Shown piece by piece: positions 8,698 through 16,836 of a stretch of DNA of 64,000 nt (position 1 is its first letter; the number at the start of each line of letters is the position of its first letter). Under the pieces are notes generated by a model, which worked only from the letters and a program-made list of their open reading frames with translations, was not told the DNA's origin and made no database searches. The translations under genes were made by a program, and so were the position numbers. Source of the DNA: Nostoc sp. UHCC 0926 (GTDB lineage: Bacteria > Cyanobacteriota > Cyanobacteriia > Cyanobacteriales > Nostocaceae). Where the stretch lies: assembly GCF_028623165.1 (NCBI RefSeq), contig NZ_CP117770.1, positions 227,577-291,576 on the forward strand, given 5' to 3'.

Positions 8698-8742
8698 CAA
8701 AGGGCGATCGCAGCTTCTTGGCGGGAGAGCGATCGCCCTTTG
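8698..8742 (+). terminator. Hairpin after the divergent promoter
   Basis: CAAAGGGCGATCGC (8698-8711) pairs perfectly with GCGATCGCCCTTTG (8729-8742), giving a 14-bp stem and a 17-nt loop in the 5' leader between the promoter and the frameshifted gene at 8769. It has no long T-run, so it may be an attenuator or just paired HIP1 sites. Confidence 0.4.
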
Positions 8743-8768
8743 TAGACCTGTAGTAAAAGGTTTATTCA

Positions 8769-9076
8769 ATGATGACACATATAGAAGCTGGGGATGCTCA
8801 AGCCCAGGCTCAGTTTGAGTTGGAGCAGTACATCAACGAGCAAGTAGGGATGTAGCACCAGAGTTTGAGATTGACTCTGTGGATGATTGTGACTTTGGTG
8901 TTTTATATCGGGTGTGGCAGGGTATGAGGCTACTGGGCACATTTTACCGCGCTGTTGATGGCAAGTGGGTAGCTCAACCATGCAATTTTGAACAGCGTCC
9001 CCGGTGCGATACCCCAGAGCAAGCACAACTAATGATCATTGCCCTGAGTGGGTTGCTTGTGGCTAAGTCCCGATAA
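8769..9076 (+). pseudogene. Small hypothetical gene split by a frameshift
   Basis: ATG 8769/8772 opens a frame (MMTHIEAGDAQAQ...QVGM) that stops at TAG 8852. From about 8849 the sequence reads on in another frame as DVAPEFEIDSVDDCDFGVLY and 60 more residues to 9076, with no ATG of its own; the first usable codon is a GTG at 8879. A one-base change around GTAGGGATG would join the two halves into a roughly 102-aa protein. Either a recent frameshift or a sequencing error; programmed frameshifting cannot be excluded. Confidence 0.6.
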
Positions 9077-9150
9077 CGTTTCTTTTTCCTATGACCATGA
9101 GGCGCACATTGTTGTGCGTCTCTCAATCCTATGCACGGAGATTTTTTATC

Positions 9151-9873
9151 ATGACTGAAAATAATATCGAGATTTTGGTATCTAACATCAAAGATGACCA
9201 AAGTTACTGCACCCGCGATGTCGATGGAGTAAGTGGGATGACGGTAACAGCTTTATCTCAATTTTGCGGGACAGAACAGCAAACCATAACTCAATTTTTA
9301 AACCGTCTGAGGGATTCTGACCCCATCACGAATGAACTCGCCGAATGCTTAAAACCCTTTGCTGGTAATGACTGGAGACTCATCACGAATGACCATTCTG
9401 GTAAGGTGTTCATTATTGATGAGGTTTGCCATGCAGTGCTGGAATATTACGCACTAGAAGCTCGTAAGTATAAAGGCAAACAAATAGCAATCAACAATTA
9501 CCGGATGGTTGCTAAGGCGGGGCTAAGGGTCTTTATCTGGTCACAAACTGGGTATTCTCCAAGAAGCGCAATATCTCAAGTGGTGATAACCAAAGAGGAA
9601 TTATCTGCCACTGTCACTGCCGCCATTGAGCAAGCGCTTAATCCTATCAACCAACATCTCGAACAAATTGAGCAGCGTCTTAGCGCCCTACCAAAAGCAT
9701 TACCTAAACGTCCCTGGACTCTTCCCTCGAATACACCGCCAGAACAAGTACCAGAAGGCTACCAGCAACTAGAAGACGGTTCCTGGTTATCGCCAGAAGC
9801 TTATCAATCTATCTTGAGGCAAAGTAGACGCTCATTGCCTTGGGATATTCGGCTGCTGGGTGATTTTGAGTAA
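9151..9873 (+). CDS. Hypothetical DNA-associated protein (antirepressor-like)
   Basis: 240 aa from ATG 9151, chosen because GGAG precedes it; the frame is open from 9091. The N-terminal half (MTVTALSQFCGTEQQTITQFLNRL) reads like a DNA-binding helix-turn-helix. The middle (YYALEARKYKGKQIAINNYR, AGLRVFIWSQTGY) recalls phage antirepressor-type proteins. A short coiled coil (ALNPINQHLEQIEQRLSAL) and a proline-rich stretch follow. The family is common on cyanobacterial plasmids; function is not established. A strong terminator follows at 9951. Confidence 0.6.
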   Translation: MTENNIEILVSNIKDDQSYCTRDVDGVSGMTVTALSQFCGTEQQTITQFLNRLRDSDPITNELAECLKPFAGNDWRLITNDHSGKVFIIDEVCHAVLEYYALEARKYKGKQIAINNYRMVAKAGLRVFIWSQTGYSPRSAISQVVITKEELSATVTAAIEQALNPINQHLEQIEQRLSALPKALPKRPWTLPSNTPPEQVPEGYQQLEDGSWLSPEAYQSILRQSRRSLPWDIRLLGDFE

Positions 9874-9950
9874 CTCAGGGATGCGTTGGCGATGCCTAAC
9901 GGCAAGGCATCGCTTTAATTCTTGGTATAGGAGAGCGATCGCTCTTAAAC

Positions 9951-9981
9951 CAAAAGCCCAGTCGGGATGACTGGGCTTTTG
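9951..9981. terminator. Rho-independent-type terminator
   Basis: CAAAAGCCCAGTC and GACTGGGCTTTTG form a perfect 13-bp stem around a 5-nt loop. T-rich on the plus strand after the stem and A-rich before it, so it may work in both directions. It closes the transcript of the 9151-9873 gene. Confidence 0.8.
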
Positions 9982-10448
9982 ATGGGGTTATATTCCCCAA
10001 GGGCTATTTATAGAAGTTATTTATAAGTCGCTGTTCTAATAAGGACTACACCGCCTAGATGGGGAATTCCAGAAAATTTGAGTACCATTGTGCTTTTATC
10101 CCTCGCTTTTTGGATGCGATCGCTCACCCACTTTCCTCTAAGAATCGGTTCTTGTCTGGGGTGTAGACAAGATACCCAGCGATGCCGTACCACTTCGTGG
10201 AAGCAAGCTACGCGGAGCGTCTCGTAGAGAAGGCGGCAAGCTACGCACCACTGGGTATCTTGATGATTACGTCATCCTACTTCTGTGGCTGATTTGGGGG
10301 AAGCTGACAAGTCCCCTTTTGGAACTGGTACTCAATTCCCAGCCCTCTTAAATAAAAGCTCACTTTCCTTGCAACCCGATAGCAGGGCAGTAAAGATAGG
10401 AGCGATCACTCTTTTTTGTGCAATATTCTTAGAGGATGAGGGGGTATT
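9982..10448. repeat. Gene-free stretch with a hairpin holding a repeat cluster
   Basis: No gene seen. CAAGATACCCAG (10168-10179) and CTGGGTATCTTG (10251-10262) are exact complements; the 71 bp between them is a dispersed-repeat cluster (GCGATGCCGTACCACTTCGT and following). TTCTTAGAGGA elements occur near 10134 (reverse) and 10429 (forward). Confidence 0.6.
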
Positions 10449-10682
10449 ATGGAACAGCTAGAGCTACGGCAAGAAAGCGGTGGAAGCCGCCTTTATTTGA
10501 TGGATAAACCTATCCATGCAGGTGATTGTCTGGAAGTTTTGATATCAGAAAAATGGTTTCCTGCTCGTTGTGAGTGCTACACAGAGCAGGGAGGGCTTAA
10601 CTGGTATCTAATTGTCTTCAAGCCAGAAGGCGAAGATGTTATAGAAAATTGTAATAGTGTGCTGTGTCGTTTTTCTGCTTAG
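10449..10682 (+). CDS. Small protein, resembles DUF5348
   Basis: 77 aa. GGSRLYLMDKPIHAGDCLEVLISEKW followed by RCEC and NWYLIVF resembles the small beta-rich DUF5348 family found on plasmids of cyanobacteria and other bacteria, with no known function. A TTCTTAGAGGA element with a purine-rich GAGGGGG tract precedes ATG 10449 and may supply the ribosome site. The next small gene starts 18 bp downstream. Confidence 0.6.
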   Translation: MEQLELRQESGGSRLYLMDKPIHAGDCLEVLISEKWFPARCECYTEQGGLNWYLIVFKPEGEDVIENCNSVLCRFSA

Positions 10683-10699
10683 GATGAGAAGCGATCGCC

Positions 10700-10975
10700 A
10701 TGAGCTTGGGTACACAATACATCATTCTAGGAACTCTGTTTGAATATCTCCAAAATCATGCTTATTTGGAGCATCGAGACTTTGGAATTAATTCTAAAGA
10801 ATTACAAAGCTGGTATCTAACTGCTAACGTAATGGAGTGGCTAACTGTTAGTTTTCATGCTCCTTGGTACACAGTTTGCGAATCAGATCATTTTTCTCTT
10901 GAGACACAAGATAATGGTTGGTGCATCTTAAGTTTGTGTGGTACGAGCGATTATATTGTTAAGGAAGAAGAATAA
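10700..10975 (+). CDS. Hypothetical protein, 91 aa
   Basis: MSLGTQYIILGTLFEYLQNH... with several tryptophans and cysteines, no recognised domain. Codon use and an 18-bp spacing from the preceding gene suggest a two-gene transcript. A TTCTTAGAGGA element and a dispersed repeat (about 11001-11030) follow directly. Confidence 0.55.
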   Translation: MSLGTQYIILGTLFEYLQNHAYLEHRDFGINSKELQSWYLTANVMEWLTVSFHAPWYTVCESDHFSLETQDNGWCILSLCGTSDYIVKEEE

Positions 10976-11031
10976 TGTATTTTTCTTAGAGGATGAGGGG
11001 AGCGTAGGCGTAGCCCGCCGTAGGCATCGCT

Positions 11032-11325
11032 CTACCTTGCTCTGACTAAACGTAACCGTTTCATTATGTAAAATGGCTGCACCAATACAACCATCCAATC
11101 ATCACCAGGAACCTCCTCAAGCTGTTTATAAAACCTGATTTCGTCTGCTTCTGTCCAAGCCTCCACTATTTCTAAGTTGTTGTGATAGAAAGCGTGTGGG
11201 ACTTGTCCCAAATTTAACTCATCTTTAGTTATATAAACCCAAGCGTGAATTTGCTCTCTATAAGGTTGTAATCTTTTGCGGTCTGCTGGATCGGCGAGTT
11301 TTTCAAAATGTAGTATTGTAGTCAT
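11032..11325 (-). CDS. Hypothetical protein, 97 aa
   Basis: MTTILHFEKLADPADRKRLQ..., a small mixed alpha/beta protein ending PFYIMKRLRLVRAR. No family recognised. The ATG follows CCTCTAAGAAAAT, a reverse copy of the TTCTTAGAGGA element, an arrangement shared with several neighbours. Its 3' end abuts a dispersed repeat. Confidence 0.55.
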   Translation of the reverse strand: MTTILHFEKLADPADRKRLQPYREQIHAWVYITKDELNLGQVPHAFYHNNLEIVEAWTEADEIRFYKQLEEVPGDDWMVVLVQPFYIMKRLRLVRAR

Positions 11326-11354
11326 ATTTTCTTAGAGGAAAGTGGGAGCGATCG

Positions 11355-11687
11355 CTATCTTTGTGGCTGAATCTCAGTAAATCCTAAAGGTGATATCATC
11401 CAAAATTTATCATTGTATTCAAACGCATCCCCTACACTAGTTGAACGTTGTTCACCTGTTACTATTAGCTCTACTTCAGGATTTTTCTACCAGTCTCTTT
11501 CCTTAGTTTGAGTTAAACTGTATGCTGCATCTAAAATTTCATCTTCCTCAATATTTTTTAGATGAAGCTTTGCGATTAAAGATAATTCATCAAAGCGAAT
11601 AGTAGGTGTTTGCCCTTCATTTAAGCTAAATGTGTATTTGTCTTCTGAGAATAGTTTTGTATTTAGGTAAACAGAGATGGTAGGCAT
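11355..11687 (-). pseudogene. Hypothetical gene interrupted by an amber codon
   Basis: The frame from ATG 11687 encodes 66 aa (MPTISVYLNTKLFSEDKY...TKERDW), then TAG at 11489-11487. The same frame continues for 43 sense codons (KNPEVELIVTGEQRSTS...TEIQPQR) to TAG 11357-11355. The second part has normal protein-like composition, so a roughly 110-aa gene appears to have acquired one nonsense mutation. A 66-aa truncated product may still be made. Confidence 0.6.
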
Positions 11688-11791
11688 AATGCTAAAAAAA
11701 TTGCTATTTGAATGATTTTACCAAATTTGATAAAAGCTACAGAACTATTTTCTTAGAGGATGAGAGGCGATGCCTACGGCGGCAAGCTACG

Positions 11792-11984
11792 CTACTTTCT
11801 ACTAATACTTTCATAAATTCGGTCTTTTTGACCGTCAGATGAAACAAGAATTAAGTTTTATCTTGATACCAACTGATTCCAAGTCCCTTCCTGCCTTCAT
11901 TGCGTAAGCTCGATAGGGATAGAAATCGTGAAGTTTCCATCTAAAAATTTGCCAAATATAAAGTCGTACAATGTAAGATTCCAT
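11792..11984 (-). pseudogene. Small gene with a net +1 frameshift
   Basis: Minus strand from ATG 11984 reads MESYIVRLYIWQIFRWKLHD..., then AMKAGRDLESVGIKIKL. The reading then makes sense only in a second frame as LILVSSDGQKDRIYESISRK, ending at TAG 11794-11792. Total length 193 nt is one more than a multiple of three. It looks like a recently broken roughly 64-aa gene. Confidence 0.5.
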
Positions 11985-12032
11985 ATTCTTAGAGGATGAG
12001 CGAAGGGGCGATCGCTACCAAATTATAAAAAT

Positions 12033-12176
12033 TTAATTCTGCTCAGATTGATTTAATTCATCTTCATAAATAATAAATTTTCTGATTCTCATTTCCTCGA
12101 AACATTCTTCATGAAGTAAGCAGAGCGTATCATCTGATAATATTTTTAAGAGAATTATAGTTAATTTTCTAATCAT
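12033..12176 (-). CDS. Very small hypothetical protein, 47 aa
   Basis: MIRKLTIILLKILSDDTLCLLHEECFEEMRIRKFIIYEDELNQSEQN. It starts 4 nt after the stop of the 56-aa frame upstream (12181-12351), so the two would be translationally coupled. Composition is protein-like; no family recognised. Confidence 0.4.
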   Translation of the reverse strand: MIRKLTIILLKILSDDTLCLLHEECFEEMRIRKFIIYEDELNQSEQN

Positions 12177-12180
12177 AAGT

Positions 12181-12351
12181 TTAATCAATTATTCTGAAAC
12201 CTTGTACAAGAGTATGAGTTAACCAACAAGCTTTATAGTGCCGTGTTGTGATGCCTGCGGCGGGCGGAGCCATCGCAGCTTCAGTATGAGTTATACAAAG
12301 ATACCAACGTGTTTTTTGATTTGAACTATTCCAAATTTTGAGTAGATACAT
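12181..12351 (-). CDS. 56-aa ORF containing an in-frame dispersed repeat
   Basis: Minus-strand frame MYLLKIWNSSNQKTRWYLCI..., with residues AAMAPPAAGI encoded by a dispersed repeat (about 12250-12278), then TTRHYKACWLTHTLVQGFRIID. The repeat keeps the frame open, so the protein would simply carry a repeat-derived insert. The ATG again follows a reverse TTCTTAGAGGA element. Downstream gene begins after 4 nt. Confidence 0.4.
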   Translation of the reverse strand: MYLLKIWNSSNQKTRWYLCITHTEAAMAPPAAGITTRHYKACWLTHTLVQGFRIID

Positions 12352-12393
12352 TTTTCTTAGAGGATGGGAGTTGGTAGAGCGATCGCACTACAA

Positions 12394-12579
12394 CTAATCA
12401 TTAACTAAGAATGTATTATCATTTTTTGAAAATAATACTTCATGTCCAAATTCAACTACAAAAACCTTTGTCAGTTCATACTTTTCATTTCTATCAGTAA
12501 ACAGGCAGTTAACTGTTTTAACCTCTTGATTACCTGAATTGCAGTATTTAAATGTTGCTGTTATCGTTCGTGCTTTCAT
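12394..12579 (-). CDS. Hypothetical protein, 61 aa
   Basis: MKARTITATFKYCNSGNQEVK..., beta-rich, no recognised domain. Its start follows TCCTTTAAGAAAAA, a variant of the recurring element. It lies 17 bp downstream of the zinc-ribbon gene and is likely in the same transcript. Confidence 0.5.
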   Translation of the reverse strand: MKARTITATFKYCNSGNQEVKTVNCLFTDRNEKYELTKVFVVEFGHEVLFSKNDNTFLVND

Positions 12580-12596
12580 TTTTTCTTAAAGGATAG

Positions 12597-12941
12597 TTAA
12601 AAACATATCTTGGCTTCATTATCTTCATCGCCTGGATACCATGCCTTAAAATCATACCCGTCGATAGTTTGCTGATAATCATATTCCATATCTAAAGCTT
12701 GGGCAGCTTCAATAAATTGTTCTAGTGTGCCGTCATGCCAGATAACATATTCACTTCCTATTGCCTCAGTAATTGCCTTAGCTGCATAGCCCTGCTGAAT
12801 AGATATTAGTTGGCTTTGATGTTGCCAAGTTTGGCAGATGCGGCAGCTGTAGCCCCAGTCATATTTTAAATCTTTGTAATGATGGGTTTTCATTTCACAA
12901 TTGCGGCAGTATAAGAATTTTGATAAATCGATGATGTTCAT
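12597..12941 (-). CDS. Hypothetical zinc-ribbon protein
   Basis: 114 aa. CRNC (about 12-15) and CRIC (about 33-36) form a four-cysteine N-terminal zinc ribbon; the rest is acidic and helical (DGTLEQFIEAAQALDMEYDY). Such proteins are frequent plasmid orphans in cyanobacteria. It could bind nucleic acid; no direct evidence. Confidence 0.6.
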   Translation of the reverse strand: MNIIDLSKFLYCRNCEMKTHHYKDLKYDWGYSCRICQTWQHQSQLISIQQGYAAKAITEAIGSEYVIWHDGTLEQFIEAAQALDMEYDYQQTIDGYDFKAWYPGDEDNEAKICF

Positions 12942-12993
12942 TTGTTTTGATTATTAATTATTGTAAGTCTGTACTTATAATTCCCACATTTAA

Positions 12994-13368
12994 CTAATCT
13001 TTAACTTGATAAACTTTCATCCAAAAGTAGATTAACCAAATCTGCCACACCCACAAATCAAACCACTCACGGGATTTTTTGAGTTTGACGCTAGACGATT
13101 TAAACCTTTTATGCAACTTCCCCTCAACCTTCTTCATGTCTTGCACATAAACAGTTTCGAGAATGGCAATATCACAGGGTGGTTGAGAACCTTCAAAGCT
13201 AGCTATTTGTTTTACCCTTGCTTCAGGATTACGGCTAAGTCCTATCTTGCAACGCTTCAGTAATAATCCTGGAATTATGCCGTGATAGCCTTGTGCGATT
13301 AGCAAATATACATAGCCTGGTTCATGGTCATTATGTGGCTGATAAAAATTGCTGTATTGTGAAAACAT
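12994..13368 (-). CDS. T5orf172/GIY-YIG-type nuclease domain protein
   Basis: 124 aa. GYVYLLIAQGYHG... CKIGLSRNPEARVKQI ... KVEGKLHKRFKS ... EWFDL is the pattern of the T5orf172 (MUG113) branch of the GIY-YIG superfamily: GIY-like YVYLL, YIG-like CKIGLS, the conserved Arg and the catalytic-type Glu in the helix before LHKRF. The start codon overlaps the stop of the ATPase gene by one base (TAATG), making it the distal gene of that operon. Its substrate is unknown. Confidence 0.75.
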   Translation of the reverse strand: MFSQYSNFYQPHNDHEPGYVYLLIAQGYHGIIPGLLLKRCKIGLSRNPEARVKQIASFEGSQPPCDIAILETVYVQDMKKVEGKLHKRFKSSSVKLKKSREWFDLWVWQIWLIYFWMKVYQVKD

Positions 13369-15278
13369 TAAAATCCTAATCCCCTAAATTCTCTATACGC
13401 TTTACTCCAACCACTACGGCTTTTCTGTACCTGCCATAGCTGCTCAACTATCTTTGTTTGACTCATTTCTTTAGACTGCATTTCGCTCACTGTGGCGATA
13501 AGCTGAACCTTAGTAAGCTGCAATGGGGTATAACGTTTTTCATCTAATACAGGTGCGATCGCCTCTGGTAATACCTGCTCTGTGGGCTGTAATTCAACCA
13601 GTTCAGACTGTTCTTCTGATTCTTCCAATTCAGAATGAATAACCCCCAAATTGCCATCTTTAGAATTAGGAGACTGAGCCAAGTTTTGCTCTAAATTGCC
13701 CAAGATGCGATCAAGATTTTGACGTAACATCTCATCAGAGCTTACGTCATTAGAAAGTGGGGAGTAGGGAGTGCATAGTGGGGGAATATCTAAATCAACA
13801 CTTTGGCTTGACTCAGTGACCACTACTTGCTCTGTCTGAGTTTCAGTTAAATCTTCTGTTTCAATCTCACGCTTCCACCCAGACAGATCAGGTGCGATCG
13901 CCGGAAACTTCCCAAACTCACATTCAACCCAACAGGCGCGTTTACCAAGCGATCGCATAAACTCAACGACCTTACCCCAAGTCGCCCATTCTTCAGAATC
14001 CTTGCTGAACTTACGCCCCATAGCCTCAGCTTCCTCCACCGCAAAGGAGCCAAGATACACAGTGCAGAAGCATTCTAGAATATCGCTTTCCCCTTCAAGC
14101 CCCCAGGTAACAACCTGTCTACCTTGGGCCATAGCAAAGATTCTAATTAGCGATTCACGGGAAAGTGTTAACTGTTCACCCATGATTTCCTTAGCACTGG
14201 GATTAGTAATGAGCTTGGTTTCAGGGTCTTTAATAGCCTTTACATTTCGTGCGATCGCTTTCCACTCGTCCACGATCGCAGAAAGCCGACCACGGTAAAT
14301 CCCTTTTTCCATTAACCGGGTACGTTCAACCCGCTCATCCTGTAAGTCTTCTAATTTTTCACGGATAACTGAATAGTTTTCTGGTACGCCGTAAACCTCT
14401 AACCCTGCCCATTGGTGAGGTTTACGCTTTACAGTAACAACTATACGCTCATCCGCCGGCACCACATCGACCAGCCAATCACAAAGAGTAGTTTTACCCC
14501 CGTTGGTTGGCGCAATGATGCGGATGTGGGGCAAATCGTCGGCGCGGTTATTAAACCATTCCCAGTCCCAAAACTCAACACCGAGCGCTGGGGGTTCGGG
14601 AAGTTTCACACCAAAAAATAACTCTGGTTCAGGTTCGGGTTCTGGTTCTGGATTTACAACGTCCTCTATAATTGATGGTTTAACTTCTTGGATTTCTGGT
14701 AAAACTGACGGCTGCGGCTTTGGCAGATATTGCTCGACCATGTGCGGGTTACGGTCGAAAAACATCTCCGCCTGGGCTTCCATTAACTCCTGTTTATTAG
14801 TCTCAATCCTTATTTGAGCAAGGTTTTCAAGATTTTCTAATTCCTGGTTTGCCTCCAGTTCGAGCCGCTTAATCTCAAGCTGCCTATCTAGTTGAAGCTG
14901 TGGCTCAATTTCTTCCTGTTCCTCTTCAGCCTTTGCGATCGCAAATAACCCGCCGCCAAATAGCAACACTGCTAAGACACTTCCAGCAGTGCGCTGTAAG
15001 CCATAACCAGGAAGGTATTTAGCGTCTGTGTTAACGGGTAAATCATCAAAACTATTAACTTCTACCTTGGTGCATGGTTTAGTCCTAGAGTCACAGTAAC
15101 TTGCCCGTGGTGAATAGCTTCCTACCAGTCCCACACCAGCAGATAGACCACCAGCGATCGCACATATAGAGCTGACAGTAATCAGGTTACGTCGTGCAGC
15201 ATGGCTCAGTTTTCTGCCTTGACTACTGACAGAAGACCAATCAACATCATTAAAGAGCCAATCCCATAAATTAGGCAT
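13368..15278 (-). CDS. Membrane-anchored P-loop ATPase, translocase-like
   Basis: 636 aa from ATG 15278; a longer TTG start at 15299 is possible. Order: two N-terminal membrane segments (about 33-53 and 98-116), a charged coiled coil (about 120-170), an EPEPEPEPE linker, then an ATPase domain with Walker A APTNGGKT (about 256-263) and LSAIVDEW as likely Walker B. The plan resembles FtsK/VirD4-type DNA pumps or coupling proteins. The C-terminal 150 residues are acidic and end in a small conserved-looking domain (KVQLIATVSEMQSKEMSQTK). It overlaps the upstream membrane protein gene and shares one base with the downstream nuclease gene. Role in plasmid transfer or partition is inferred. Confidence 0.75.
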   Translation of the reverse strand: MPNLWDWLFNDVDWSSVSSQGRKLSHAARRNLITVSSICAIAGGLSAGVGLVGSYSPRASYCDSRTKPCTKVEVNSFDDLPVNTDAKYLPGYGLQRTAGSVLAVLLFGGGLFAIAKAEEEQEEIEPQLQLDRQLEIKRLELEANQELENLENLAQIRIETNKQELMEAQAEMFFDRNPHMVEQYLPKPQPSVLPEIQEVKPSIIEDVVNPEPEPEPEPELFFGVKLPEPPALGVEFWDWEWFNNRADDLPHIRIIAPTNGGKTTLCDWLVDVVPADERIVVTVKRKPHQWAGLEVYGVPENYSVIREKLEDLQDERVERTRLMEKGIYRGRLSAIVDEWKAIARNVKAIKDPETKLITNPSAKEIMGEQLTLSRESLIRIFAMAQGRQVVTWGLEGESDILECFCTVYLGSFAVEEAEAMGRKFSKDSEEWATWGKVVEFMRSLGKRACWVECEFGKFPAIAPDLSGWKREIETEDLTETQTEQVVVTESSQSVDLDIPPLCTPYSPLSNDVSSDEMLRQNLDRILGNLEQNLAQSPNSKDGNLGVIHSELEESEEQSELVELQPTEQVLPEAIAPVLDEKRYTPLQLTKVQLIATVSEMQSKEMSQTKIVEQLWQVQKSRSGWSKAYREFRGLGF

Positions 15279-15601
15279 TGCCACAGTGGGATTATCCAAA
15301 ATCCTAGAAATATAGGCTGAAAAAGGAATTGAATCAGTGCGTCCCAGAAGGCGATCGCACTGATTGAAACCGCTAAAATTATCAATTTTTGAGCATCGAC
15401 CTCTGCTTTTAAAAGTGATAATCCAATTATTGAAATCATCCCCCCCGCATATATAGCCCCGCCGTAAGGGAATAATCTAGAGATATTAGCTACAGCTAAA
15501 CCAATCCCAAAAAAAAGCCCGTAGACATTTACGCTAGATAATATCTGTATTAAGCGCAGTCTACGGGACGGGGCAAGCTGGTTACTTGCCTCTGGTTCCA
15601 T
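15206..15601 (-). CDS. Small multi-pass membrane protein
   Basis: 131 aa with about four hydrophobic segments (from about residue 26 to 128) after a short charged N-terminus MEPEASNQLAPSRRLR. It overlaps the upstream gene by 20 nt and the downstream ATPase gene by about 70 nt, so translation is probably coupled. A membrane partner for the ATPase is the natural guess. Confidence 0.7.
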   Translation of the reverse strand: MEPEASNQLAPSRRLRLIQILSSVNVYGLFFGIGLAVANISRLFPYGGAIYAGGMISIIGLSLLKAEVDAQKLIILAVSISAIAFWDALIQFLFQPIFLGFWIIPLWQCLIYGIGSLMMLIGLLSVVKAEN

Positions 15602-16310
15602 ACTGGATCAGTTCTTTTACTCGTTGTTTGCGATCGCTTACAAGTTGTCTCTGTTGCGCCTGTTCTGCTGCAAGTAGGGGGCGTTGTTCAGCAATAGCAA
15701 TGGAGTTGCTAACGGCAGTCGCTCTCATCTTTAAAGCCATATCTAGATTGAAATCTGAAAGTCTAATATAGTTCTCAGTTTCATTTTCAATCTTTGTTTT
15801 TTCATTATCAGACTTCCGCCCAAGTTGTTCAGTATGGGCTTTATATCCCATCCATTCAAGAAGTACATCTAGCTTGGCCTTATCAATCTCCTTAATACCT
15901 TTACAACCTGCTTTGATGGAACGAGCAATAAAGGTGTTATAGTCCGTGACAGCTTTGATGTAATCATTAATGTGCTGTTCGATTATTGGGATATATTCTG
16001 CAAACTGTTTCGCTTGCAAAATCATGTCTGTTTGCGCCCCCAATTCTTCAGGAGACATCCCAGCAAGATTTGATAAGTTAATCCCAAAATATGAAGAGAA
16101 TAAACCTTCAGCTTCTGGGGCATTTTCAAATACTTTCACCAGTCCCGGTAAGTTGGGAGCAATGCCTTGATCGTTTGATTTAACTGATACAGCATTAACA
16201 TCGATTGCATCTGGATCAGCACTTTTCATTGGCTTATTTACCAATGAAATCACCGATTTAATTCTATCTAAAGGCTTCCTGCCCGTGTTTGACTTCTTCG
16301 CTTCTGCCAC
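15582..16310 (-). CDS. Hypothetical coiled-coil protein of the ATPase operon
   Basis: 242 aa, soluble, largely helical. Basic N-terminus (MAEAKKSNTGRKPLDRIKSV), central region with NLAGMSPEELGAQTDMILQAKQF and a C-terminal helical stretch rich in Ala, Gln and Arg. No family recognised. Embedded in the overlapping gene string 17125 to 12994, so it probably belongs to the same complex. Confidence 0.7.
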   Translation of the reverse strand: MAEAKKSNTGRKPLDRIKSVISLVNKPMKSADPDAIDVNAVSVKSNDQGIAPNLPGLVKVFENAPEAEGLFSSYFGINLSNLAGMSPEELGAQTDMILQAKQFAEYIPIIEQHINDYIKAVTDYNTFIARSIKAGCKGIKEIDKAKLDVLLEWMGYKAHTEQLGRKSDNEKTKIENETENYIRLSDFNLDMALKMRATAVSNSIAIAEQRPLLAAEQAQQRQLVSDRKQRVKELIQYGTRGK

Positions 16311-16606
16311 TAATTACCACCTTGCTTACTGTGCCATAAACTATCAGAAATGTTGGGACGAAAATCAGCAGAAACACACCTACTTTTTTCATTCTGTTTG
16401 CCTGCTGTAACTAGCATTGTGAGAAAAGTTAAAACTGCTAGAGTTGCGATCGCCCATACTGTACAAGTTCTTTGAAGTCGGGCGATTCCTCTAAGAATTA
16501 AGAGGGTGTGGATTCGCTGCTGGAAGGCAACAGCGCTATAGGCTGATGCCAAGTGAGTATCTTGTCCTCCCAGTCTTCTAAAGGGCTTGTACTGCCTGTC
16601 TCCCAT
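16310..16606 (-). CDS. Small single-pass membrane protein
   Basis: Up to 98 aa with one hydrophobic segment (TVWAIATLAVLTFLTMLVTA). The frame overlaps the upstream gene by 109 nt, more than usual, so the true start may lie further in, around the TTCTTAGAGGA element at 16488-16498. Its last base is shared with the next gene start. A short membrane component would fit the operon. Confidence 0.55.
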   Translation of the reverse strand: MGDRQYKPFRRLGGQDTHLASAYSAVAFQQRIHTLLILRGIARLQRTCTVWAIATLAVLTFLTMLVTAGKQNEKSRCVSADFRPNISDSLWHSKQGGN

Positions 16607-16836
16607 GCTTCAAGAATTGCAGCAGTTTTTGGCCCATAATTTCCTTGTTGGATAGTAGTCATAAATGTCATCAAAAACTCAGCTTGATAATTGTCTGCTG
16701 CAAGCAATGCACCCTTTTGAGCGTTTTCTTGTAAACGAGCTTGTATATTCTGAGTTCCTGTTTCTGCTGATTGCTGAGAACCAGTTTTAGGCTGATTATC
16801 ATCACCGCCTACCTTACCCGTTCTTCTCACGGTCAT
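16498..16836 (-). CDS. Hypothetical protein, 112 aa
   Basis: Hydrophilic N-terminus rich in Gly, Gln and Thr (MTVRRTGKVGGDDNQPKTGS) then a helical core (LQENAQKGALLAADNYQAEF...). Overlaps the upstream gene by 23 nt. No recognised domain. Part of the overlapping minus-strand operon. Confidence 0.6.
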   Translation of the reverse strand: MTVRRTGKVGGDDNQPKTGSQQSAETGTQNIQARLQENAQKGALLAADNYQAEFLMTFMTTIQQGNYGPKTAAILEAWETGSTSPLEDWEDKILTWHQPIALLPSSSESTPS

